DNA of 64,000 nt, taken from positions 236,093-300,092 of the forward strand of contig BCKK01000003.1 of the NCBI GenBank assembly GCA_001600615.1, in the 5' to 3' direction. Positions 20,794-32,151 of this stretch are shown piece by piece. Source of the stretch: Dioszegia crocea. Taxonomy: Eukaryota > Basidiomycota > Tremellomycetes > Tremellales > Bulleribasidiaceae. Under the pieces are notes generated by a model. It saw only the letters and a list, made by a program, of their open reading frames with translations. It had not been told where the DNA came from and did not search any database. The stretch's first letter is position 1. Each line of letters starts with the position of its first letter. The translations under genes and the position numbers were made by a program.

Positions 20794-23702
20794 TCAACTC
20801 GGAACTCCCCCAACCATCCTCATTCCTCCCAATCCTGCTCTGCCATCCTCACCACCACCCATCACTCCAACGCCTCCAGCTGCAGAAGCCAAAACGCCCT
20901 CAACCTTTCTCCACACCTCATACCTCTCGAGCATATCGAAGAAGTTCGCGCTTTCCCTCGGGATGACAAAAGCCGACAGTGCGCCCGGGATCCTAGTTGA
21001 TAGAGCGTGTGGATTGAGGTTAAGAGTATGGAAGGTGTTGGAGTGGGGATTAAGTGATGCAGTGTAGTCTATAGTCACCCTGAGGAATCAGCTTACCGAC
21101 CACTCATCAAAGAAAAAAGACGGCTCACCTAAAGACACACCAAAGCAATAACATCTCGACAAAGATCCACCAACCCCATCTGCCCCACCTTGCCCCTCTC
21201 TTGCCCACATCCCCAGCCTGCCTTCCTAGTTCTCCCAACGCGTCAGACCACGCCCGCTTACTCTCCTCAACTCTCAAATGCGCCACCTCTGATAGTCTCC
21301 GAGCGCGTTCTAGGTCCGCAGAGGCATCTCGCAGTGTAGTCGAGGGCGTAGGAAGGTGTAAAAATCGAGAGATCCGGCCAGTAAAAGAAGTATCTGGATC
21401 TGACACCTCTTGTGGGGGTTTGAGAGGTGATGTAGAGAGTTTGAGTGGGGATCCGGTATGAGATCGATCGGCGCGTTTGGGAGAGTATTTCAGACGATGT
21501 ACTGATACGTCGCCAAGTGAAGATGTGGTCCCTTGAGATACAGACCAGTCCTTGTCTGTTTGTCGGAGAGGGGAGAAGTGGACTGCTCGCGCTGGCTGAG
21601 CGGAGGCAGGAGTGGAGCGCGCTAACCACCCTGGAGGATGGGGAGTGGGGGCTGACGTTGTCGTTTCGCCGATATGTCGAGGTGGGGTAGGTGTAACGGG
21701 AGCAGGGACGGAGGATGAGGTATGAGGTGGTGTCAGTGCCATACCGACCCGGATGGGCGGAGCAGGAAAGGAGTGGTATTCGGGATGAAGGAGTGAATTG
21801 TCTGAAGATCGAGTATGTGATTGCGATTCGTCAAAAGAACGGGAAGTGGACCTGTCGATCCGGGAATGTCTAGGCGACACCGCCAATCTCGCTGACGACT
21901 GTTGGATCTTCGGGGATGATGTATTCTCCCTTTCCACCCTGTCCGGCTGAGGAGACAAACTCTCCCTTCCTCCTGCTCTGCTCCCTGGCCTAAACAGCCC
22001 CGCACGTCTTTCTGACAGACTCCTCTCTCCTACTCCATCTTCACCATCCTCCAGATCTGACAGATAGGGCAAAGAAACATCTGCGGAAGTTTCTCTCCGG
22101 TGGGTCCGCTCAACGTTGAGTAGGCGGGAGAGGCGGCTGGAATCTTCTCTCGAGCGATTAGGAGATTTGGGCGATACAGATATGCGGATGGGAGGGGGTG
22201 TGGGGGTATGTCGAGATGGAATCGGAGGTCGGTTGGTTTGATCGTACATACTCTGCCCTCTCCGATCCTCCGCATCGTACTCCGCACCACTACGCTCAGA
22301 TCCATACCCCTCCCCACTTCCTGACCCCGTCTCGCTTGCCCAAGGTCTCCCCAGCCCCTCTTCCTCCTCATCCAGATCTACACCCACCCCGTCATCCTGC
22401 TCGAGCTCCTGCGCAAATACTTCCGAATCGTCCGGCGCTAGCTCGACGCTATGTCTCCTAGGTGTTCGCCTTGGTCTTTCCCGTTCCGCAGCTGTGATTG
22501 GTGTTTGGCGATGCAAATTTCTCGGGCCATCATCAGAGGAAGAGGACGGTCGACGTAGAGTGTAGTTCCGACTGGAGGTAGGTCTCCGGGCGAAGGAATT
22601 TTGAGAGTGGGCAAGGGGAGGGGGATTTGGATCCGCCCGTTCTTTCCCTTTTCTCGATGCTGATGAGTGGGGTGGAGGGGAGCGGGATGATGAAGGGTCC
22701 GATTGGGCAGGATGGGTGGCGATGAATGTCTCGAGTGGGGATGGAGAGTGACGGGGTGAAGGGGAAGTAGGTGGTGGCGAGCGAGATGTACCTGTAAATC
22801 AGCTTGAATGTCCTCTTCCGGAATCAAGTGGCGGCTCACTATTCTGAAGAACGGCCGCACGAGATGATATGCGATGTTTAGAGCTCGAGGAGGGATCTGC
22901 TACATCAGTGCCCATTACAGCGTAGTCCTTGAAGAGAGCTAGACTCACCGGAAGTCTTGCGCGTCGAGTACAGATACGGATTCGTTATCCTGACTGGAGG
23001 CGTAGGCGGACTTTCCCCTTCCTCATCTTCCCCATCCCGTCTACTCCGCTCAGGCGACGAGTCCCCTTCTTCCCTTTGAGGTGGATACACCCCTATCCTC
23101 CTCCCTTCCCTCCAGTTCGCCCGTCTCTGATGTGCAGGTACAGGTGGAGACCTAGATATTTGCTGACGGATGGGAGGGAGTGACGCTGGCCTTTTGATCG
23201 GACTGACGAAGGGATCAGCCGGTGTTGATGACTTGACCTCGTCCTCCATTTGACGCAATAACCGGCGAAGCTCTTCGCTAGGTTTCGGTCCCGAAGGTTT
23301 TGCCACTGGTAGAGGAGGAGACGACGGGCCAGCTTCTGGTTGAGCAGAGGTGTGGGAGAATCGACGAGTGGGATAACTTTCGTAGTCGCTGTCCAGCTCG
23401 ATAAGAGGTCGTTCTCCGCCTGGCGTACTCCCTCCCCTAGCCATGCTCCCTTCTGATCCTCCATACCTCCTCTCTACCCGCTCGTCAAGCGCCGACTTCC
23501 GGCCCCATACCCCTTCCTCCGAGCTGGGCAAGACCGTCGCACCATCATCCGCATCGCTCCACACCGACGTCACGGTGGTAGCGCTACCTCCGCCATTCCG
23601 AGGTCCCATGGGTCGAGACCACGAGTGCAGAGAGTCGAGGTCAGGTGTAGTTGATGCAGTTGATTGTCGAGAGCGAGAGCGGTAGGAAGGGTGATTGAGC
23701 AT
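20794..23702 (-). CDS. Large disordered protein with one C-terminal membrane segment, 920 aa
   Basis: Exons are 23702-22949, 22899-22840, 22791-21129 and 21079-20794. Residues 1-780 are Ser/Pro/Arg-rich and low in hydrophobics, with an acidic patch (VDLDEEEEGL) and a short helical stretch (PSEELRRLLRQMEDEV). Near the end a helical segment LERARRLSEVAHLRVEES is followed by a Trp-rich membrane span (WGRWGWWIFVEMLLLWCVF, about 805-827), then a roughly 95-residue tail. One hydrophobic span near the C-terminus without a signal peptide suggests tail-anchored-like insertion, for example in the ER or nuclear envelope (inference). I do not recognise an orthologue. Frame and intron positions are consistent, so the gene is probably real; the identity is open. 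Confidence 0.75.
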
Positions 23703-24230
23703 GGGACGCGAGGTGTGTTGATGCGAATTTAGAGGAAACGCTCAAATTTGGCTTGCTGGCTGGGGTTATCTCGGCTAGCAATATTATAGGCGTTCGACAT
23801 GGGTGTCTAGCGGGAGGCCGATGGTGCGATTATAGTCAGATATGGTCAAGATGAGTGTCTAGTGAGTGAGTGAAGGCAAGGTATGCGCGTTGTGCCCAGA
23901 TGGGTTTATTTGTTTTGACGCGTCAGGGCGGAAGCAAACTGGTAACGTAAGTCAGGCACGCACCAAAGCCATTAGAAGGAATGTGTTGCCACCGCTGGCA
24001 GATATCCATCCTCAATCTAGGTTTCTAGCGAATCTAAGATAGATTGTGATCGAACAATCATAGAATGAGTGAGCGGGGCAAGACAAGCGCACGATCTTGG
24101 GACGTACAGACCTCGAGCAATAAGTTGAGATATGTCTTCTCTAATTAGTAATTACTAGCAGTCCTGTTATAGGGACAAGATACATACGCAAATGAAAAAG
24201 GGCGGCCTCAGCCACTCGATACTCGAGTAA
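23703..24230. other. Intergenic
   Basis: Promoter side of the disordered membrane protein and 3' flank of the next minus-strand gene. Repeated GTGTCTAG(C/T)G-like words occur near 23806 and 23856. No exon was supported. Confidence 0.4.
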
Positions 24231-24839
24231 CTAGCTTCTCGCGAACAAAAGGCTCTGGGCGTCCCTTGTCCGTTCTCGCTGGGCCCAGATAGCGGAGTCA
24301 ACGACAGCGTCTGGTAGCTTTGTCAGCACGTCGTGGAATGCTCCCACGTCCACATCGAAGTCTTCGCCATCCCTTGCCTTTTGGACGCAGGCGGGCTCGC
24401 AATTGAAGCGAGAGCTGGCGAGGTGAAGCGCAGTGTGCCAGGAGATACCGACCTGAACAACAGAAGCAGGGTGGCAAATGGTGAGGAACACCGGGGTCAG
24501 AGCATCTTCACCCGGATACTGCAGCGTAGCACTCAGCGGGGGCTCGTCCTTCGACCATGTGTATGAGCCAGGGACCCGTGGCGCGATCGAGCCATAGGAA
24601 GAGGGCGCATTGGTGGAGAGTCGCACTAAGGCCTCGCGGAAGTTGGCGCACTTGTTCGAGTCACCAAACACCTTTTTGAGCTGGTCGGCCTCACCCTTGG
24701 AGATTGCGATCGATGCAAACTGAGTCGTCTCGGAGAAGGACAAAGTAGGCACTTTCTCGGCGTACGTGACTTTGGTGTCGTAGACGCCGAAGGCATCTGT
24801 TTGAGGCATTTCGTCGCCGGTGTCGTCATAAGAAGCCAT
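24231..24839 (-). CDS. Hypothetical protein, 202 aa, single exon
   Basis: One uninterrupted frame from ATG 24839. The first 30 residues are acidic (MASYDDTGDEM). The rest looks like a compact soluble protein with hydrophobic beta-like stretches (VFLTICHPASVVQVGISW) and a C-terminal helix. No domain recognised and no targeting signal. It is divergently transcribed from the xylose-dehydrogenase-like gene with about 670 bp between the starts, so a shared regulatory region is possible. Confidence 0.6.
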   Translation of the reverse strand: MASYDDTGDEMPQTDAFGVYDTKVTYAEKVPTLSFSETTQFASIAISKGEADQLKKVFGDSNKCANFREALVRLSTNAPSSYGSIAPRVPGSYTWSKDEPPLSATLQYPGEDALTPVFLTICHPASVVQVGISWHTALHLASSRFNCEPACVQKARDGEDFDVDVGAFHDVLTKLPDAVVDSAIWAQRERTRDAQSLLFARS

Positions 24840-25511
24840 CCTTGAAGCTGACCTGGGTTTGGCAGTGAGATTGGGGTATGGGTGAGATGTGTTGGTGTGG
24901 ATCTTGTGTAAGGGTTTGATATCAAGGTTAGGACGGCGAGTGCGACGTAGCTGAGACGTCTCTGATGGGCTTGAAAGGACGAGGGAGGTGGCACGTGCAA
25001 TGTGCGACTCTAAGAATCTGAATCATCAGCTTGAGTTTCCGCTGTGAAGAAAATCAGATCACGAACGAAGTGAGTGCGGAGAAGACAAGAGGATGTAGAA
25101 GAGGTATAGAACAGGATGGGGTTGGCGGGTCTCGGTCTCACACTCCCTGCTCTAGCCTCACATCGCCGCCCTAAGCGTTTAATCCGACACATCCATTCAA
25201 ATCCACTCCCTCTCACTCACTCTTTCACGTTTACCAGTCCAACGGGTGCCCCACATGCTAAAGGATCAACGATGCGGTCTGGTAGGTTGATAATCTCTTC
25301 GTATGATACCGGGCTGAGGCAGGCTCAGATTCTATATTTGCCACCGCCACTTGTCTCATGCGCCACTTTCGCGAAGTTACGTCACCGGCCCGGACTTACC
25401 GGCGCAACATCACACCGAGCCTTCTCTCCACTTGCTCAACTGCCCTCGCCCTCTTGCGCTCTGTCCATACCTTGCTTCTACTTACCTTCAATCTATAACT
25501 CCTTACAAAAG
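24840..25511. promoter_or_regulatory. Divergent promoter region
   Basis: This separates two outward-facing starts (24839 minus, 25512 plus). It holds no supported exon. The last 100 bp before 25512 are C/T-rich, like other leaders in this window. Confidence 0.4.
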
Positions 25512-26962
25512 ATGTCCAAACCACTCCGCTGGGGAATCATCTCCACAGGCAAGATAGCCACAAATTTCGCCAAGGTACGTCAGCCCCGAGCATTTATAAT
25601 TCCCAACACCTCGGTCTCGATGCTGACGATGTAGGATCTCCTCACCGATTCTTCCAATCGCTCAGCTTCCGATGTGAAGCACGTAATCACAGCAATTGGC
25701 TCGCGCTCCGTTCCGTCCGCTACAAAGTTCCTCGATATGCTTAAATCTGCCGAGGCGCCCGCGGATTGGGGAGGCAAGAACGGGGCTTTGGATTCGACTA
25801 AGGCATATGGGAGTTACGAGGAGGTGTATGCTGATCCTGTAAGCTGCTCTCGCAAATCTTTGAATGATGTAGGAGCTGATCTTTTCAGAATGTCGATGTG
25901 GTCTATATTGGAACTCCGCATACATTGCACCACAGGAACACTAAAGATGCCCTTCTCGCCGGCAAGCATGTCTTGTGTGAAAAGCCGTTCACGCTGAATG
26001 CTGAGGAGCTGGATGAGGTGATTGGTATTGCCAAGGAGAAGAACTTGTTCTTGATGGAGTGAGTTCAGTTCGAGGTGTGATCCTGACGAAGAACTGATAA
26101 AGTAGAGCGGTTTGGACTAGGTTCCACCCGATCATGTATGCTGTACAGGACGTTCTGTTCTCTGGTAAGCTTGGTAAGGTCACCAGATTCCAAGCGGACT
26201 TCTCGATGAACTTCAATGTTGATAGTGAGTTGTTGGTACTACGAATCATTCCAAACGAACTGACAAATTAGGCCAACCTGACAGCCACCGGATGGTCGAT
26301 CCAGCTCTTGGGGGTGGATCTCTACTTGACATGTGAGCTGAGCCGCCGTGCCACGCGTTTAGGCCGAGCTGACAGATAGGGGCCCCTACCCCTCAGTCTG
26401 GGCTATGATGCTGCTCTTCAACCACCCTTCCAACTCCAAGACCCCTCCCAATGTCCTATTCACCCATCAGACAGTATACAAGCGGTCCAATGTCGACCTC
26501 AACTCGCGATGGCTACTTGAGTTCCCAGGGCTTGATGGTGTTCAGGCGTTATTGACGACGGACATGGCTACTCAGGGATGTGGAGAGATGACGGCGTTGA
26601 TTTCGTGTGAAGAGGCTTCTTTGGCTATCGCCTGTGAGTTAGACAGGCCTGGTTGAGATTGCACGTATATGGATGCCTAAGCTTACAATGTAGGGGGCCC
26701 ATTCAAACCTGAGAAATTCTGGATCATCCCTCATCTCCGCGGAGGCTCCATCAGGGAGAAGACGGAGCATCACCACCCTGTCGTCGGCAATACTGGAATG
26801 GCGTATGAGGCGGATGAGGTGTATCGGTGCATCTCCAAGGGCAAGATTGAGTCGGAGCGGATGACGTGGGACGAGAGCAAGATTGTGCAGGGCTGGTTTG
26901 ATAAGGTCCGGAAGGAAGGGCCGACGGCGTTGAAGACGCTCAAGGGGACCGAGGGGCAGTGA
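25512..26962 (+). CDS. Gfo/Idh/MocA oxidoreductase, D-xylose 1-dehydrogenase (NADP+)/dihydrodiol dehydrogenase type, 379 aa
   Basis: Exons are 25512-25574, 25635-25838, 25889-26058, 26106-26224, 26272-26332, 26380-26633 and 26694-26962. The N-terminal Rossmann segment WGIISTGKIATNFAK binds NADP(H). IGTPHTLHHRN and the family signature EKPFTL (Glu120-Lys121-Pro122) follow. The C-terminal half contains RFHPIMYAVQDVL and the GGGSLLDMGPYPSVW block found in dimeric dihydrodiol dehydrogenase and fungal NADP-dependent xylose dehydrogenases. Substrate cannot be fixed from sequence: oxidation of D-xylose to xylonolactone or of a trans-dihydrodiol are both family activities. Length (about 380) is normal. 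Seven well-formed introns argue against recent bacterial transfer. Probably cytosolic. Confidence 0.9.
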
Positions 26963-27438
26963 TGGTCGATCAAAAGCTAGACTAGTAGGCTCTACCATTG
27001 GAGTGATATGGGATATAGCTGTCAGTTGCGCAAGGTGTACACTGTACTATCCTGCTGCTCTGGTCTCCAACCTGTAGCCGAGGTGAAACAAGGAATGCTG
27101 TGACGCGCCGACGCGACTTTAGCTGAGGGGCCGTGCCTGAATGTTTATTTTAGAGTTGGTCCCCGACCGAGTGAAACTTGTCGCAAGAGTCAGACATCCC
27201 ATCTGTATTCAAACAAGCCTCCTTGACGACTGGCTCATTGGGACTGATTCACTCCCTCATCTCTTCCATACATCTGGTAGACTAATCGCCCGATCGCATC
27301 TGTCGAAAATCTATCATTTATACTCGAACTTTCCATCCAAATCTACGTTCAATATCAACTCCTTTGGGCCCTTGCCGACCCGAAAGGCATAGTCCCCGCT
27401 CATCCTGCCTATCAACCAACGCATATCAACTGCACACC
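26963..27438. other. Intergenic
   Basis: 3' flank of the dehydrogenase and promoter of the TBC gene. A hydrophobic-looking short frame at 27141-27392 ends before the TBC start and lacks support. Confidence 0.45.
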
Positions 27439-30400
27439 ATGCAAGTCATCGACCCGAGAGAGTTGAACGATCTGGCGGCGTTCGCAAGTCGTGGTGGTTT
27501 AGGTCGTGGAGTCGCGTGAGCATCCCCTTGTTGATTGACCCAAAATTTGCTGATGGGGCAGAACGACAGATTGCGTAGCTGAGCAGCCCGATCAACTCAT
27601 GTATCTCTCCGGTGACGCTCTTGTCCTCCTTCGTGACCTCGGACCTATCATGATTGCTTCCTGCGAAGGAGTGGTCGGATGGGTCAACCGAGAGAATGTT
27701 GAATTTGATCGGATCGCCGGCTCTTCTTCGCCTTCCTCTATCGAATCGGTCACTCCTGATCCTGACCTTCCGCGAACAATCGTTCATTCCCCTTCACCAC
27801 CTATGAGCCTCAAAAACCTTCCACTTCCCATCGATCACGAGCAGGCGGAAGGAAAGAAGGTGAAGTTGTCTGCGGAGCCCGTGGAGGATAAACGGGCGTC
27901 AAACCCATTTGATCTGGAAAGTCCACTAGGAACACCGGGTGTGGAGGGTACGGAGAAGGGGTTCGATCTGCCGCAGTCGACACCCATGTCTAGGCCGGAG
28001 AGCATGGTCGAGGAGCTACGAGAGGACGAGCAGGAGGGTGGGGAGGAGGAGGAAGACCACAGGATGTCAATGGCGTCAGACAACAGTAGTAGCTTCGGGG
28101 GTATTGGCGGATTCATGCTCGGCTCGCCTAGCCCTCCAGCCAGCGTTACTGGGCATGGTGGAATGGGGGCATGGGATAGCAGTCCGAATATCTCCAATAT
28201 GGCCGGTACGTCTTGCCCTCCCGCTCTACATGCCTGATGCTGATCTCCCAGACTCCCCCCAAACTCCCAGTGACGCCCTAGCTACTCCACAGAGCATCAT
28301 GATCACCACCCCATCCCTCCGAGATCTGAATGACCTATCCCCCACTTCGATCAAATCACAAGCTACCGCCCAATCTTCAGCCGCTTGGGATATATACGAC
28401 TCCTACTCGCGCGAATCAATGTATGCCAGGCGCACATCAACACCACTCGGACTGGATGCAGCTATCGATACTCCTAGTCGTCCGGCGGCAGCTAGGCAGA
28501 GCGTGGGTTCGAAAGCACCATCTAGCCCACAATTCGAATCTGGATCCCCAAACTCCATCTCTCGGTCATCCATCATGTCTTCACCTACCGGCTCGGCATA
28601 TCGTAATTCGATGATTTCCAACTCGAGCTGGGACGACGAAGGGAGAGGGTTTGAAGCTGCCCGGTTGGCTTTGCAGAGGGTTGGAGCAGGGAGGAAATGG
28701 GCAGAGGCAGATGCGGATGAGAGTTACGAGGAAGAGCCTTCTGCCATTTTGGGTGCGGAAGATCGGACTAGATCTCCATCGCCTGTTGAGGCTCCGCCCC
28801 GACCTGCCCGTCGTCGTCCGATGGGCATGGACGGAAGCTCTCCAAACTTGTCGGAAAGTACCGATGTCTTACCGGCGAAACAATCCCCCGAAACGCCAAA
28901 AGCAACACCTCGGAAATCGACCCATTCCCCCAATGTCCCTTCAGTCATTTCAACCCCGGCCAGATCTATCCTCTCTTCCCTAGGATCAGACGAGGGTCAT
29001 CGGCGCGAGGCCAAACACACTGCCGTCGGATCGATCGATGGGCCTCTTACCCCGCCCCGACTGGTTCAGAGGGAGATGAATGACGATACGCCGAAACGAC
29101 TCCGTATCGCTAATCCGGATACGGACGATGAGGAAGATGAGCCTCTGCGGAGTGCAGGACAAAGCTCAGATGGCAATCACGCCTCGGTGGCTTCTACAGC
29201 TATCGTCACTCCTGTTCCTCCGTCCGAGGAACAATTTACCGAACCTTCCCCGTCCCCTACGAAACCTAGGGAGCGTATCCCATCTCCCGAAATTATTCTG
29301 GTCGATACAGAACCCAAAAACCCACTCCTTGATAGTCCGCTCTCGATGGACGAATCTCCCCGGGCTAAAGTCCAACCTATCGTCGCTACCATGCCAATCT
29401 CTGAATCACTGGCTACTATTTCCCTCCGATCCCCACCTCCTATCCCCGGTCCACCCCGCCGTCCTTCCATCGCCATGTCCAGCGCATTGGACAAATCTCC
29501 CATGCGTCCACCGACTACTCCTTGGCAAACGGACTCACCATCCAGTCCACACAGTATTGAAGCCACGCGTCAGGCTGTCGAGGTCGTGCGTAAGACGCCC
29601 GAGGCGAAACGGTCGCGCGGGTTGACGCTTGTTGGTCGGATGGAGGCGGATTTAGGACAATCAAAGGGTCCGGTACCCATCACATTTATCATTGGAGATT
29701 CTCACCTTGCGTCTTCTTTATCGAATTCGCCAAACCTCCCTTCCTTATCTTCCCTCGGATTGGGCCTTCCGCGATCATTGACGGGCGGATCCGATTCGAA
29801 TCGGATAAGTCCAGGTATGAAGAAGAGCTCTTCAGTCCAATCATCACTCGCTTCTCCCTTGATGGACATTGATGATCCTATTCGAGCGCTTAAAACTACC
29901 CCATCAGCCTATCCGACTATGCGAAGCGCTACAAATCCTTTACCTCCACCCATAGAGACTACATCGGTCCCATCTACGACGAACGGGATGCCCAAACCTG
30001 GATTCTTCCCCCGTCCCCGGTCTCGAAGCTTCTCAGCGGCGGTTAATAAAGTCATGGCCAAGAAGGCCGGACCGGGATTGACTATCCAGACTAGCGTCCA
30101 GGCTCCACCGGTCCCCCTGCCGCCTACCGTCTCTCCTGCCAATGTCGCTGCAGCAGGCGCACCACTCGGGGCGATCAAACGACCCTTCTTTTCTCGACAG
30201 AGCAGTATGCCCCAGGCTACTCTAGCTCCGGGTACTTCCAACCCTAGTCAACCCCCTACGCCAATTTCCCCAGCTATCACTCTCAGTCCAGATATTATCG
30301 GATTCATAAATCACGCGAATGAATCGACATCCTCTTTGGCGCCTCCTGCTTCGGCTCGATCATCGTCTTTCTCATTCCGAATTCCCCGGGGGTCTAAGAC

Positions 30401-31820
30401 TTCACTTGCACCCTCGACCAATGGGGCTTCATTGGCCCTCCCCGTGTCGAATAAGGATTACGAGGATACAGTCAAGGCGGATGGGTTAGATTTCGAGATT
30501 ATACAGCCGAAGAGTAAGAGGATAGCATCAAGTCTTTCGCCGTCGTCAAGTAATGATGATAATGCTTTGTTACCGGATGGCGCAGAGTTGGAGAGGAAGG
30601 GAACGGTGCATAGTGCTACGAGCGGACGGAGCTTGAAGACTCTGCCAGATACGGATGAGTGGGGATTCATCAAGGAGAAGAGTCCGACGCCGGAGGTGTT
30701 TGTGGGCCGAGCGGGTGGGGCAGGACAAAGGGCTCTGGAGCAAAAATGGGTATGTTTACTGTCGGGTCTGAGAGAATTCAGCTGATAGTGATAGTTGGGA
30801 ATCATCAATACGCCACTTACTGGCTCGAGTGGACCGCCGAAGAAGGTCCGTAAACTCGCGATTGAGTCTGGAATTCCGGCGAGTCTTCGAGGAAGGGTTT
30901 GGGCTTGGTTTATGACGCCGACAATGTCTGCGAGGCGGCCCGGGCTGTATCAAGAGTTGTTGGATCATAATCGGGCAGATAAGCGATTAGAGGACAGGAT
31001 CGATTCAGATGTCGAGGCGTGAGTGTTCTGATAGTTTACCAGAGACACTCAGCTGACCAAATAGGGCATATCCCGACCACTCAATCTACTCTGAATCATC
31101 CACTGGCCAAACCGACCTTCGCTCCATCCTCCGTGCCTACTCACACTTCGCAACTGGTGGCTATCGACCCGAAATGTCACTCATCGCAGGTATGCTGCTC
31201 ATCCACTGTGTAGCCGAAGATGCCTTTTGGCTACTTTCGGGCTTTGTCAATGGTGGATTAAAGGATTATTATGCCCAGCCTACCGGAGTATCGGGTGGGA
31301 AAGCTGTAGGAATGAGGATTGATGCGGCTGTATTTGCGGGTGTGTTGGCTGGTTCTGAACCTAAATTGGCGAAACTATTTAGGGATATTGGATTACATCG
31401 TATGTCCCCTCGCTACCTCCAGTAGAGTAATGAGCTGATGTCTTAGCTATCGTCTTCTTGGAAGAATGGTATGCCAAGTTATTCTTACGCTGTCTTCCTT
31501 GGCCGACGGCATTACGAATTATCGACGCCGTGGTAGCTGAAGGTAAGTCCAGTTCTACTCTCGAGGATATGAGCTGATATCTAGGTCCCCGATTCCTCCT
31601 TATTGCCTCTCTTACTATCCTCACTTTATCCCGAGATCGCCTCCTCGCGCTCCCAAGGACATACACCGACGTCTTGGCGTATCTCCGTGACCTGCCGCAG
31701 GACGCTCTGTTGTTGCCTGAGGGGTTCATGAAGGCGTGTGAGAATGTCAGGTTTAAGGAGGATGATATGCGCAGATTAAGGAGCGGGGTGGAGAAGGAGT
31801 TGGGGCTGGTGGTTTCGTGA
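27439..31820 (+). CDS. SH3-like/TBC (RabGAP-type) domain protein, 1369 aa
   Basis: Exons are 27439-27515, 27562-28205, 28252-30749, 30795-31018, 31065-31399, 31447-31542 and 31585-31820. An N-terminal SH3-like segment spans about residues 26-75 (YLSGDALVLLRDL ... CEGVVGWVNRENVEF). About 1000 residues of Ser/Pro-rich disordered linker follow. The TBC fold starts at KLAIESGIPASLRGRVWAWF and continues through MSLIAGMLLIHCVAEDAFW, FLEEWYAKLFLRCLPWP and GPRFLLIASLTILTL. The usual arginine-finger motif (IxxDxxR) reads IDSDVEAAYPD and the YxQ glutamine-finger motif reads YRPEM, so both catalytic residues appear absent. It may be a regulatory or scaffold TBC protein in polarity or trafficking (inference). 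The last exon ends 332 bp before the Naa25 ATG. Confidence 0.87.
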
Positions 31821-32151
31821 GATCTTGAAGCCGGGGGCTGGGGGTGGAAGGGGTATTGGGGGGAAATTGTCGGAAAGGGTTGTTGTATCGGGTAGTGTCC
31901 ATTACAAGTCTCGGTGGTTGCATTGCATAGTATTGCTAGAAGTCGGTTGTGGTATAGCAGCCCATATATTCCTGGGTTGGCTTGATCTAAAGGCTGCTGG
32001 GGACAGTTGATACAGTGATACACTGTGAAAACGACTTCCCGAAACCGCATTCCTCACCCGGAAACCTGACTTGGATTTTGGCTTTGTACCAATTCCATCC
32101 ACACCAGAAACCTGTTACGCTTATCATTTCCTTGGTAGAACTAGGTTCAGG
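31821..32151. other. Intergenic, head-to-tail
   Basis: Short spacer between the TBC stop and the Naa25 start. No exon supported. Confidence 0.5.

Noticed and set aside
20579..21067. 162-codon plus-strand frame
   Set aside because: It lies opposite the last exon of the minus-strand gene 20794-23702, whose splice phase fits; the plus frame is Pro-rich shadow sequence.
25512..26962. Possible bacterial origin of the Gfo/Idh/MocA oxidoreductase
   Set aside because: Six well-formed spliceosomal introns and ordinary codon use suggest a long-resident fungal gene.
28403..30241. Several open minus-strand frames under the TBC gene linker
   Set aside because: They are shadows of the Ser/Pro-rich coding frame and show no start/splice context or recognisable protein.
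31379..32050. 223-codon minus-strand frame across the TBC 3' end
   Set aside because: It overlaps exons 6-7 of the TBC gene and the following spacer, with no protein-like motif.
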